Positions 13,666-27,000 of a DNA stretch of 64,000 nt are shown one piece after another (the first letter of the stretch is position 1; each line of letters opens with the position of its first letter). Below the pieces are notes generated by a model. The model searched no databases. It had not been told where the DNA came from and worked only from the letters and a program-made list of their open reading frames with translations. This stretch comes from Zerene cesonia (lineage: Eukaryota; Arthropoda; Insecta; Lepidoptera; Pieridae). The translations under genes and the position numbers were made by a program. The stretch is from the NCBI RefSeq assembly GCF_012273895.1, contig NC_052109.1, forward strand, positions 3,300,432 to 3,364,431, given 5' to 3'.

Positions 13666-14189
13666 TGTGAATTATGCTTTTTTAATTCAAAAACCTTTAC
13701 ATACCGTATTCTTGTACAAAACGTAACAATAAAACCTTATTCTTAGAAATAATTTCATTAAATATACGTATCAGTCTAATTCAGTTTACGGCACTACTTA
13801 AACTTTACAGCAACTAAAATTGATTAGTAGTGGTAAAATTCCTTTATGATCGTTTCATACACCAGGTAATAGATTTACATTAATTAGAAACGCTTCATTA
13901 ATTATACACACATTATATTACATAACTGAATGTATGCAGTATTTTATGATTACTTTATAAAACAAATTAATAAATAATAACGCATAGCGCAACCTCAGTA
14001 TCATTCGAGTAGAGATGCCTCAGATTATATATAAGCCATCAGTTAAAATGTTTACTTAAATAACAAAGTATGGATTATCTTGATAATATTCAGTACTCAT
14101 TAACGCTACTAGAATTAGCATCACTCAATCGAATATAATTTTTAGTTTGATGATTAATCATCTCAATAGAAGAAATTTGATTACTGTAG

Positions 14190-14295
14190 CAAGATCACGG
14201 GTGGCCGTAGGCGTTGCTACGGTTTGGCAAAAAACGCGGGTTCGAATCCCGCCTCGTTATCAAATTTTTGATTCTATTCTTTCAAAATTTCTCAT
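14190..14295 (+). mobile_element. tRNA-derived SINE with intact B box
   Basis: GGTTCGAATCC is a perfect RNA polymerase III B box, within GCGGGTTCGAATCCCGC. TGGCCGTAGGC about 40 bases upstream is a fair A box, the spacing expected for a tRNA-like promoter. The remainder does not fold as a full tRNA, and a TTTGATTCTATTCTTTCAAA-like tail shared with copies near 13.6 and 37.0 kb follows. I therefore call it a SINE and not a tRNA gene. Confidence 0.55.
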
Positions 14296-14486
14296 CACTC
14301 CATTGAGTCAATAGTGGGCTATTATCCAACCCTGAATATCACATACACATAATAAATAACAATACACATACTCATACGCATAACAAAAATAATTGTTATT
14401 ATTTCGTAACTTTGAAAGTTTTTACGCCAATAAATTTATTCACATCGATTCGTATGTTACAATTTGAACCAAACTTTTAGAGTGAT

Positions 14487-14492
14487 TTTATT
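14487..14492 (-). terminator. Possible Brf1 polyadenylation signal
   Basis: AATAAA on the minus strand, about 570 bases past the Brf1 stop codon. It is the first canonical hexamer I found downstream. The sequence is AT-rich, so the hexamer has modest weight. Confidence 0.25.
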
Positions 14493-15059
14493 TATGTTAA
14501 AAAAAATTATATACAAGTACATAGTACCCTAAACAATTAAAAATATAGTAAATATACAGCTTAAATTATTGAACAGATATAGTGCAAAATTTACATAAGA
14601 AATAAAAATTACAATAAAACGTTTTGAAGAGATTAAAAGTTAAAAAAAGCTGTTGACTATTGAATAACTCGTTACTACAAAGTTACAAATCATTAAAATT
14701 TTAAACAAATATTGATGATATTAATATAACAAAAAATTGAGTAGGCTGAGCATTATGTTTTTAGTTATTTGTCGATTTGCATAGGAAAAACTACTAAACT
14801 ACAAGTAAATAATGGCATAAGGCTATAAGGTATAAGACATTATTTTATAGCAGCCGTGATTTCATGCTCAATTTTATATATTAATACGTAATTGTACTTT
14901 AAAGCAAGTAAGTTCCTTTCTAACAATACGATCTATACATAATTCCTTGAATATAAAATTTCATCACGCTTGGCAATAAACTTTTAAAATCTGCAGGACT
15001 CCCTAACTTATATTGAAGAATTACAACCAGTCCATTTTTAACGCGTTTGGAATATTTGT

Positions 15060-18000
15060 TCAATACTCTTCATAATCATAATAATCGTCCTCTTGCTGTG
15101 TTTGCAACATGGCCGCCAGAGACAATTCGGAGTCCGCTTCGTTCGTATCCGCTTCCATTTCATCTTCATAATCTTCCACTTCTAAAAATATTTATAAAAT
15201 GTTGTTTGTTAAAAGTTATACCAAAAAAATTTGTCAAATAGATATTTCAAGTTCTCACTAATATTGATTTAAAATTAAATAATATGTAATCACAACCCAT
15301 CCAGCTAAAGGCAGAGAGATAGCCGCGAAGGACACATTTAATATGTTTAAATAATTTGAGACACAAAGATCTCCGAGTTTATAATCTAAGTCAACGAACC
15401 TGGTTCTTTCTGTCCTGGGGTATTAGGCGCAGGCGTGGCGGGGGCGGAGTCCGACGCGGGCGCCGGTGTGGCGGGGGCGGAGTCCGAGCTCGCCTCCCCA
15501 GCACTCGTATTCAGCGTGGGAGTCGCTTTCTTCTTTCGTTTCTTTGGCGCAGGCGCACTGGGCACTTTGTCTGCTGGGGGCTCTTTTGTTGGTCTGCTTA
15601 TTAAAATTCATTACCAAATGAATAAATTACTGTCTAATATTTCGAAGAATTATAGTGTGCATTTCGCTTCCTATCACATTCTTTTGTCTGGTTTTTTTGT
15701 AATGTATAATAAAGTAAGTTAGTTTTTAAAAATACCAAGAGCGAAGTCGGATCGGACCGCAAGTCCAACTAAAATTCAACATCCATTAGATACCCAAACT
15801 ATACTGTACCATTTTGGACGTTTTTTATTGTATGTACCTTAGTGAATTACTATGTCCTTCAAATATAAATTAATAAACTATGTGTATTTATTAAAAACTC
15901 ATAACAAAACTCACTTATCATTCGAATCCATAACGACCGGTGTGACTATACTCGTACACAGATTCTTGAAGCTATCGGTTACCGTTGATGACGTCACGGG
16001 TATGGACACCCCCGGCTGGTCGAGACTCTTTAGTATGTCGTAATTAATTTTCGAGCTCATCTTCTTTTCGGCCAGCATTTTGCCGATCGCCTCTCCAGCG
16101 GTTGCTGCGTTACAATTGACCTTCTTCTTGTATGAACCGCGAACTTTTTTCTTTTTATCTTTGCCCTCTTCGCGTTCTCTAGCGCGCATTTCTTCTTTGA
16201 CTGTATGATATAAACTTTATTAAACATTTGATATGCATTGTTTCATTACTGCATTAGTTTTTATATTGTAATTTTTTTAACATAACATATGGAGACGTCA
16301 TGTGATGCACTACAGCTATCATTTAGGAGGAGAAACCTTAGATATATATTATAAATAAAAAAAAACAAAGCTTACTAATATTATACATGTAAATGCGAAA
16401 GTGTGTTTGTTTATTTGATTGTTAGATGAGTTTTGTGTTCGGAGATGGTTGAGATAAAAGGAGACTAGAGTGACATAGGCTACTTTTACCTCGGTGAAAT
16501 ACTCCCATTTGCGTGTGAATTTATTTTGCCTACTCATGTGAAGTCCTGCCCTGAAAATTCTAAAAATGTATTATAATATTCTATGTAAGTACTTGTAATT
16601 TTTAAGAAGACTTGCCGTTCGGTCCAGTTGACTATATGATTGGTTATTTTTGGAAGAGGTACATGCTATTGTACCTCTTTGAGCCGTCAAAAATCTCTTA
16701 CGTACGATTGAGCAAAAGCTAACAGAAGCAATATGTAAATTTTAAGTAAATTAACTCTTTGCATTTCAAAACAGTAAGAATCACTCACTTTTCTGCTCCT
16801 TCAAATACCCCGCGTTGACCATATTCCACATCTTGGTCTTGTGTCTCGCTTCCTCTTGCGACATGATTAGCGAGCTGATGTATTCTTCGTCCCTCTCACT
16901 CATCACCAACTCTTCGCAATTGTGGATGTTGCTGTTGAACTGACTCTTCGGTTCCGGCTTCAGGAATGTGTCTGACTTCTCTTCGGTTGGCGTGATACCA
17001 ATTACAGCTATTTCTGGACCTGCAAGTATAACATATTAATATGCATAAAAAAAAAGAATTAGTATCTGGTTAGATAGGGCTTTATTTGTGCTTTTATGTA
17101 GAACCAATATTACAAATGCCTAAATCAATCAATAAACCCAGATATCTTGTTTATGTCAACAGTGTACTTGTCAGGGGGTGAGATTATTTGCCAATCTACT
17201 TGATCACAATATTATAAATGTGAAATTTTGTTTGTTGGGATGTTTGTCCGTCAATCATGCTGAAACTACTGAACGGATTTTCAGGGTACGAGCTGACTTG
17301 GGTGATAGGATACTTTTTATCTCGATTACATACTCCCTTGGTTCTAACTCCCACTAACTTCTAATCAAAAATTCATACCATACTTTATTCTATAAATAGT
17401 ATTCATGGTTTTTTCCAACACACAATTATAAAAAAAATAAAACCTTATATATTGTATCCTAATTTTATTGAAAATTTTGATGTCATTTAGTGCATTCTTA
17501 GCATATTTTTTGATTTACTGATCAATTTTATAGTCGCCAATTGGATAAAGCCACTGTTTCCTTAAGGCTGTAGAACATCACTAACTTTTAAGCTTTTTCA
17601 ATTTTGATTTGTACATTACTAGCTGCACGCCCCCGCCTCGCCTGGGTAGTCATTTATCTTAATTTAATCCTATCCTAGACCTGAGTTGGATCAATCTGCA
17701 CATGGTGAGCGAATATGATTAAAATCGGATGAGTAGTTTGGGGAGTCCATCGCGGACAAACAACGTGACAGGTAATTTATATATATTAAGATTACTAGCT
17801 AACCGGGCGAACCCTGTTCTGTCTGAATAATACATGTTGGCCAATTCTCAGACTTATCCGATATGTACACAAAATTTCATCTGAATCGGTCCAACCGTTT
17901 CGGCGAAATATGGTTACTAACATCGTGACATGAGAAATTCATACATATAGAGAAGAGATAATAATTATCTAACCCAACTCTTTCTCCTCACTCTCCTTGG

Positions 18001-21000
18001 ACACAGACTGCTTGGCCAGCTCATCGATGATGCTCATCGTCTTCTCAGCCGCGAAACGAGTCGCTTCAGCATCTTCACAGACCCTTTCTTCTTTATCTGA
18101 AGTAATTATAATATGTCCTGAGTTATAACTCTATATGGTCACGACTATAACTATATATCTATAACCATATATGGTCACGTGTGTTTTAGTAATTTTATGT
18201 ACTTAATTTTAATAGAACAAAACCTTTGGTTTTTACTATTATCATATCTTTACCTTATATTGTCGGCTCAACAATTTTTGAGAACGGTACAAAATACAGT
18301 TAAAATTATTATTACCTGGGAACGCGGTCCCAAAGTTTTATCCAAAAGGTAAACTCTCCACAAATTTGAACTTGTTGTTAATAAAGACTTCAACAAGATC
18401 CAAACAGCATCACAAAACACGCATAGAATTTGAGTAATTACACCAAGCTTATGTAGAATATTCATAACATATCAATTTAAGATGTTTTTATACATTTCTG
18501 GTATTTTCTTCGTATTTTTCTGGTACATTACCTGCACTTTGAAGTAACGATGCAGAAGCAGGGGCGGGCCCTCGTTTCCGTTTCATGTTGTCCTTTTCTA
18601 ACTGAGATTCTATCTCTTTCTGAAGCTCTGTTAGTTCTTTTTCGCCGTCTTCTTCTTCTAATAACTAAACAAAAAATATGCATTTTTTAGAAACTACAGC
18701 CATTTAACATTTTATTCGTTCATAAGTTATGAAATAATAATTTTATATTATCATGTCAATCAAAACTAAATATTTGCTGAAAAATCAATACAGTTTCAAA
18801 TGAAATGGATTTCAAATTCTTGATTTTTCTCAAAAACAAAAATCAGTATAATTGAGTGAATCTTCCATTTCTTAACATTAAAAATATCTAGCTATACCAC
18901 CCAATAATAAAGCATTTTCTCTTACATCATATCATTAATAGTGAGCCTTACTTAATTAATCTATTAAATTATCTTAAATCAATCGGCAAATTATTTCATT
19001 CAGGACTATACAATTTTGTTAAGCCCTCAGTGAGCAATGAATTTAATTTTGTGCAGCATATAAAAATATCGCAAACTGGGCGCATTTTAACTAAAATAAC
19101 TGTGTTTCTAGCACAAATTCTGTTTGAGTGAGAAACTAACTGCGCTAATCAAGTAGTTGTTCAAACTCATATTATTGTAAGCTATATAAGATTAAATTGC
19201 TGAACATTATCAAGATTATTTGTGATACAAGTATCGCTGATTATTTTTGGTAATTGCAAATAAAACCTTTTATGCTAACCCTATCAATACATTTTATTAC
19301 GGTTAACCTTTTAATTACTTCTCACTACATAATATCACAAAGATCAATTGAAAAATGCAGTTTAATATCGTTCAATATGAGATTGGATATCTATCCATAC
19401 CGAATACTCTTAATAAAAATAACAAAAACTTCCTAAATACCTTTTGTAAACGTTCTTTATCCCTCTTTCTCGCCGCCCTGAACGCCGGTGGATCCTGGTC
19501 TTCTTCCAGGTCGACTGACATGAACTCGTCCAATGTGAGTGCGCTGGACGGGGTGTCGCCGAATTCCATAAGTCTCTTCCGTAACGTTGACTCGTGGACT
19601 TTCACTATACGCACCACATCAGCCGGTGTTCGGGAGAAATTGTGTATCCTGGCCGCTATGAGTAGAGCTGGAAGGTCAAATAGTAGAATTTTTCTATGGC
19701 TATTATCATTTTAATCGTAACGCATTAAATCTGCAATGGGCTTTCGCTAAACTTTTTGAAGTTTGAAGTTCTACTTTATACCAAAATTAACTTGGTATCA
19801 TGATGAATAAATCGTGAAAAAACAAAATTTCAACGTTGGACAGAGGTTCAAATTTTTTGAATAAATTTATATACCAAAATTTAGTTTCACATCACAACTA
19901 AACCTAATAAAGTTTTATAACGTAAGAACGTTTTATGTAGCGGTATACTTCTATTGTTCAAACTAAAAGATTCTCACCAGCTCCACATATACCAGAAGGT
20001 CGTCGCCCAGAATGTATGGAGTCCCTTTTCATCCTCTGCACAAGACGCAGCGCTGTCATGCTCACTTCGTGTTGCTTGTCTTCGAACTGTAATTGCGACG
20101 CAAAACGCAATATATACAAACATGGGTCTGGAATCAAATAATAATAATACTTTTGAGACCCTTTTTCATAAATTTATAATGAAAGATTAATTGGCTATCT
20201 ATCCTACCCATACAAATATATAAGATTGGCTCATGTGAGACAACCATTCACTATACATTAGAGAAACCATATTTAGACTATCACAACGGTTTCAAGCAAC
20301 AGATAGGAGCAGCCTTTGGGTAATTTTGAAACATCGCTTTATACCGTTATAAATGCGATATATTGTATGCAAATGGTTTCATTTCACAACGTCTATTAAA
20401 CTCGAAGTATTGCGTCACAATAATTTTTTCATGGTCTTTGTTTACGTTGAAAGTTAAGTCTTAACACACTAGTAAAAAAAAGAGTAGGTATCTACTTCGG
20501 TCATCGAAATGTACAATGACCTGTATGTTTTTTTTTATCATTATATAGTATATAAGCACACAACAACAGAATCTAGGGATTTTTTTTATTTACTTGTGTT
20601 TGATTTTACGCGAGTATTTTATATTTTATGAAATAAAAGTGTTATATCTTGATTAATGTTGTTAATAAAAAAAAATGTTTTATTTGAAATCATGTTTTCC
20701 TTGATGTTTTGAATAAAACGATCACTTTTCTCATACTTCTTATAGTAGACACTTAGAAAGATAAGGATACTCGTTTCGATATTTAGATTCATAACATAGT
20801 TCCGGCCAATTCTTGAGGTCCGTGGATATACACGTTTTTTTGTAAATGTAAATACACTATAAAAGCTACTGTATACACATTTTTCAATTAAAACGGCTAT
20901 TGATAATTGAAATGGAATAAAATCAGCTGAAGGTCAGGTATTACATTTGTTTTTGAAAGCCATGATGTGCCATTTTATTTCGTTCGAATGCTCGAGACAT

Positions 21001-24000
21001 GAGCTTTTACAGGCTGTTTGTTGATCAGACATATACATCTACAAAAGGGGATCCAATTTTAATAGGATCCAATATATTAATAACTTAATCCATTTATAAT
21101 AACTTAATAATTAGGTGCTTGACCAACTGAACAAAGACAGTTGTTTACTTAGATATTAAAAGGTATTTAGAGGTCAAGATCGACCTATTTTAACAATTTG
21201 AGATTTTTAGCGATTGTTTTACATAATTATTCACGCGAGTCGTAGAATGGGTACGCAAATACACGCGCTGCGTAAAAAAATATTTATGATAATTGGTTAT
21301 AACCACAATGTATGTATAATTGATTAAGTATAGTGCCGTTTGAGTTTTAAAATTATATCATTTACAGTAAATTTATTACTAAAACATTTCTATTTAATCG
21401 AATTTCAACCAGCATGAAATTTCATCAAAATGTCTTTGAACAAAAACTTACATATATTATAAATTTTTTGTGAAACTATCTAATTTGATACTTCTTTATC
21501 TCTAAANNNNNNNNNNNNNNNNNNNNNNNNNNNNNNNNNNNNNNNNNNNNNNNNNNNNNNNNNNNNNNNNNNNNNNNNNNNNNNNNNNNNNNNNNNNNNN
21601 NNNNNNNNNNNNNNNNNNNNNNNNNNNNNNNNNNNNNNNNNNNNNNNNNNNNNNNNNNNNNNNNNNNNNNNNNNNNNNNNNNNNNNNNNNNNNNNNNNNN
21701 NNNNNNNNNNNNNNNNNNNNNNNNNNNNNNNNNNNNNNNNNNNNNNNNNNNNNNNNNNNNNNNNNNNNNNNNNNNNNNNNNNNNNNNNNNNNNNNNNNNN
21801 NNNNNNNNNNNNNNNNNNNNNNNNNNNNNNNNNNNNNNNNNNNNNNNNNNNNNNNNNNNNNNNNNNNNNNNNNNNNNNNNNNNNNNNNNNNNNNNNNNNN
21901 NNNNNNNNNNNNNNNNNNNNNNNNNNNNNNNNNNNNNNNNNNNNNNNNNNNNNNNNNNNNNNNNNNNNNNNNNNNNNNNNNNNNNNNNNNNNNNNNNNNN
22001 NNNNNNNNNNNNNNNNNNNNNNNNNNNNNNNNNNNNNNNNNNNNNNNNNNNNNNNNNNNNNNNNNNNNNNNNNNNNNNNNNNNNNNNNNNNNNNNNNNNN
22101 NNNNNNNNNNNNNNNNNNNNNNNNNNNNNNNNNNNNNNNNNNNNNNNNNNNNNNNNNNNNNNNNNNNNNNNNNNNNNNNNNNNNNNNNNNNNNNNNNNNN
22201 NNNNNNNNNNNNNNNNNNNNNNNNNNNNNNNNNNNNNNNNNNNNNNNNNNNNNNNNNNNNNNNNNNNNNNNNNNNNNNNNNNNNNNNNNNNNNNNNNNNN
22301 NNNNNNNNNNNNNNNNNNNNNNNNNNNNNNNNNNNNNNNNNNNNNNNNNNNNNNNNNNNNNNNNNNNNNNNNNNNNNNNNNNNNNNNNNNNNNNNNNNNN
22401 NNNNNNNNNNNNNNNNNNNNNNNNNNNNNNNNNNNNNNNNNNNNNNNNNNNNNNNNNNNNNNNNNNNNNNNNNNNNNNNNNNNNNNNNNNNNNNNNNNNN
22501 NNNNNNATTTTTTACTACTCAGTTCAAGCCAACCAAAACAAATCTTTAGATAGATTTTAAACGATACAATTTTCATTTACTAACGAAAAATGTTTTGAAA
22601 TTATAATGATATAAATAATATCCGAGGCATATAAATGGATCAGGTGGATTGATTTTAATGTAAAGTTAATTCTGCTTACATGTACACAACTTTACATTCA
22701 AATCATTAAAAGCAACCAACCAAAACCATTATTAATTAAAATTTTGATCAGAGAATAAAACATTTTCTCGTTTCGTTCTGCATAACAACAATACCGACAG
22801 ACAGACCGTATCTCCACACATCTATTGCGAAATTTCGCCGTTCGATTCTCAATAAAAATTTAAATATTTCAAAGGACAACTTAGCACATCGAGCAATATT
22901 AATTCGAGATATGAGTCTAAATATGACGAAACGGTCATATATACGATAGATATATTGGGCTTTTATGTGTCAAGGTGAAGCCACAGGCTGTGCGCACATA
23001 TTGTATGTGCATGAAATATATTTATGTGGAGATATAGGCGCGATATTTTACCGAACACTTTTTGCCAAACGATTGTATGTTATTGTGTTTCAATTTCAAT
23101 ATCATGTTTGAATTTATAGTAATTTATTTATTTCTGAGCAAGAAAAAGGAATGTGCATACATATGCTTATAATATCTATATATTGCTTATAACCACAATA
23201 TAATGCAATTTTGTAAACATATGAGGTTTATTTAAGCTTACGATAATAAACGATTTCGCAAAAAAGGTTATCACTCTATCACTAACAAACTGAAATAAAC
23301 AAACAAAAGCACATTGAAATCCTTCGACATTTTAATGTTATATTAAATAATCAATGAAATTATATAAATAGATTTTAAATACAGAAAATACGTCATTATT
23401 ATACCTCAGATAAAAATGAAATGCTACGAAAGTCGGTTAAATATAATACAATTATCAATCCTTGAATATACTTGCCTCCGAAACGGGGGAACAGATCTTA
23501 ACGGTAGGTAATATCATCGGCAGAAGTATTTGGATAAATCAAACTGTAGCTTTTATTAATAAAAGGATTCGGCTACCCCAAAATGAATTTTGTTGGTCAA
23601 CTCTGTTATTACTTCATTATATATTGACTGCAATACTTAAGGAACTGTTTGGAAAAAGCAAGAGTGCATGGACGTGAATGTCAGCCAAGACCAAAGACTA
23701 AACAAATCATATTATGCCAAGATCTAGATGATTTACATGGTGATTATTCAGGTACGAACGACGTCTTTGAAGAATTCAGTCTCATCCTTGATTTTTCCTC
23801 CCCTCTCTGCACAAAGTCATAAACTAACAAATAACTACATAAAAATAATCACATATTGAAAGTCATTGAAATATAATACCAGTCTTGATCTGTACAAATT
23901 CTTATCACGGTACATTGACAGTAACCGTCTCTATTAGGATCGCGATGGTCGTAGTCAAAAAGGAGAAGACCTACTTCTGTATGAGACAAAAATGAAATAA

Positions 24001-27000
24001 AATATTCTCGATACCACGCTAATGATTAACCAAGAATAAAGTTGTGCAAACCAGTAAATTTATATCGAATTATGGTATGTAATAGCATACTATCGTAAGT
24101 TGTTACGCGCGTTATAAAACGTGATAATATATTTCATAAACGGTATTGCAAAATCAAACGATATTTTATATTATAATCCTTACAAACATGAATTGAATTA
24201 TTAAATGTTCCTAAGGATAACAATACAAATAAGTTGTGTAATATAGCTTAGAATTGTTATAGTAGTTTTAGGGATGATGTTTATCATAGTTTTATTTTTT
24301 TTATGGATATTTTGATTTTGCATGTTTCTCAGACATTTTTTATTTTTTTTACAATGTTCAAATTACAATATAAATAAATTGAAAAAACATAACCATTGAA
24401 TATCAATAGAATATAGAAGGGAGGTCGCTGTAAAAAGGACAATGAAATAATGAGTGACATCTCAGATTTAATAAATGAAAAAGGATGATACTAATCAGCT
24501 TGCGTTAAACAGATTTAATCTTCATAGAACTTCTTCTTTCTTCATGAAGATGCGGATCAAGTCACGGACAACGGCTTGTATCTAATATACAGTATTGTTC
24601 TATCAGCATACAAAATTTCCACAACCAGTTATTTCATCCTCAACGGGAATAAAGGAATGGACTTGGAAGGGGAGGAAAATACAATTTCACGCCGATCTTC
24701 TGTGGAGGCGTGGTACCACGTATTCCCATTGCGAGTTCGCCCAATTCGTGCCTAAGCATGCTCGACTCCCACATACAGATTCATTCGTTCATTTCATTCA
24801 CATTCATATCAGTACCGACATGATTAAAAAAAATCATACAAGGACATAAGAGAGGGTTTAAAATTATATAACCATTTTGAGATTAAGAAACGGCTAAGAA
24901 CTACAAGACATTCAAGTTACAAGTTTCGCTTTTACACAACACTGTCCCGTTGCACGACCTCCTTAATGTGCAACGTATTTCAATACATTTTGAGAAAAAA
25001 TGTATTACTTATTTAAAAAATGCGCTGGCGCCAGAGCGATATCGCGGAAGGCTTCGTTAATGGTGAAACTTATTACATCACTTACAGACTTTCACAAAAC
25101 TGTATAAATAACTGTTTATTATTCTATATAACGCTATTATGTATTTGAATGATTATTAACTTTCTTAAAAAATAATTTAGAATCAAGGCGAGCCAAGCGA
25201 AGCGCAAGTGTACCTACTTTTTCTCGAAGTGTTTCGCCGAATTTTAGATTGCCATTAATTTGGGATTAGATTATACCAGATGGAAAGAGTATTCGAAATA
25301 TGGTCATAGAAAAAAATACACTTATAATAATAACATATCAATATCAAAAATTCATAATTTATTCATATCCCACCCCCAATTTAATCACAGGCTGTCCTAG
25401 AAAGCTTTCGTGGCTTACTAATTTAATTTATTATAACAGTTCTTGTTATATCGAAACGGCCAAGTATTTAAATAAGTAATAATTAAGTTAGGACTTGTAT
25501 TTATTTATTTCATTTAGGATCACCAACATGACATACACGGGTAACATGGATGGAAAGTATTATGAAATTGCAAACAAAGACTTAGTGCTGTCGTAATTAT
25601 AGACAACCACTATCGTTAGGATGACTGGGTAGAGTTAGACGCATGCCTCTGCTTGATATCTTATAACTTTTCAGAGTTTAATTACTAAAATAATTCTGGA
25701 CATTTAAGCAATATATAATGGAACCTTTTACATTAAAATGTTTTTCGTTGAATATCCTTTATGTGAATTAGTTTAAATAATGTATGAATGTTTTTTGGTT
25801 CAGATTTGATATTAAAATTACTTATTAAATATATCTGATTACAATAAATTATACATATAACTACGAAAATAGCTAAGGGCTATTAGGTAGAATTTTAAAA
25901 ATAAAAATAAACAGTACTACCGCATTTTGCAATAATAAAATAAGAATTAACGTAGGAGAACCATAGAAATTATAAATATTATCATTTCCCTTTGAATTTT
26001 GATGATAATGAATAACATCACTTGCGATATTCAGAATTATTTAATTATTTATTTTAGACCTAGAGTTAAATATCTATATGTATGGAAGTAGTTAAAGCAT
26101 TTATTTCATATGGGACCTAATTTTTAATAAATAAAAAAAATCAAGAATAATCATGTCATTCTTGTTATGAAAACTTCGTTTGTAATAATTGTTATAAGGA
26201 ATAACCGAGTGGTTAATTACACATTGTGTAGGTACAATTTACGTAATACGCCGTGAAAGAGCAGATAATAGATATTTAGTCTATTTTGTAATCTACAGTG
26301 TTTCCCATAATAAAAGATAATTGTTTGTCTAATTACAAAAGTATATAATGATTACCTGAGACACAAGGCAAGGCCGTGTAGCGGTTGCTTTTACTCTGCT
26401 GTTAAACTTTTTAGGTTATGGTCACGAATAAACGTTGATTTTAAGTTTAAATATGCTTTATATTGCGTTAAATATGTAATGTATAACGTTGGTGTAAGAC
26501 ATAATAATCTACGTAAATATATACACATTGGTTTTACAATAAAAATGCTGAAAATTCCTAAAGTTTTATAAATAAAAATATGTTTTCGATGTTGTTTGTG
26601 CTAAAAATGAAGAAAATCGAATTATAGAATTATAAATAAAACCACATTAAAAATGTTCTCACGTGGGTGATATTGCAATATTAACAAGGTCAAACCGCCG
26701 CACGAACTTCTGTATTATTGATTTAAAGTTCAGACGATTTAAGCAATCGACCGTTGATGCAAACAACAATGTAGGACTGCAATATCATTTCAATATCAGT
26801 ATTGAAAATTTCATGGGAAATGTGTTTAAATTAAAGCTACATTGCAAACCGTCTTCATAACCAAAATATTCTGATTGAAAAACGTTTTTTACAGTGTGAA
26901 TGATTTCACAACTTAATATTTATTTATTCGGAATTAGATGTACAGAACAATAAGAAGAAAACTTTTAACCTTTACAACTTGCATTTTAAACAGCTACATT

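Larger units (their letters stand above)
10161..14990. other. Intergenic region between Pellino 5' end and Brf1 3' end
   Basis: Mostly AT-rich sequence with no recognised exon on either strand. The items inside that can be supported are the hairpin near 10.9 kb, an unclassified GC-richer repeat at 12.5-12.8 kb, and SINE-like fragments near 13.6 and 14.2 kb, listed separately. Confidence 0.5.

Noticed and set aside
14190..14270. A tRNA gene
   Set aside because: The B box is perfect, but the acceptor and D stems do not pair and the 3' tail is shared with other repeat copies, so it is a SINE.
15356..15722. Plus-strand and alternative-frame Gly/Arg-rich open frames across the GC-rich segment
   Set aside because: They are other frames of Brf1 exon 10, whose correct minus-strand frame is set by splice phase and by the following acidic tail.
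21476..22576. A 366-codon open frame on the minus strand
   Set aside because: It exists only because it crosses 1,000 undetermined bases.
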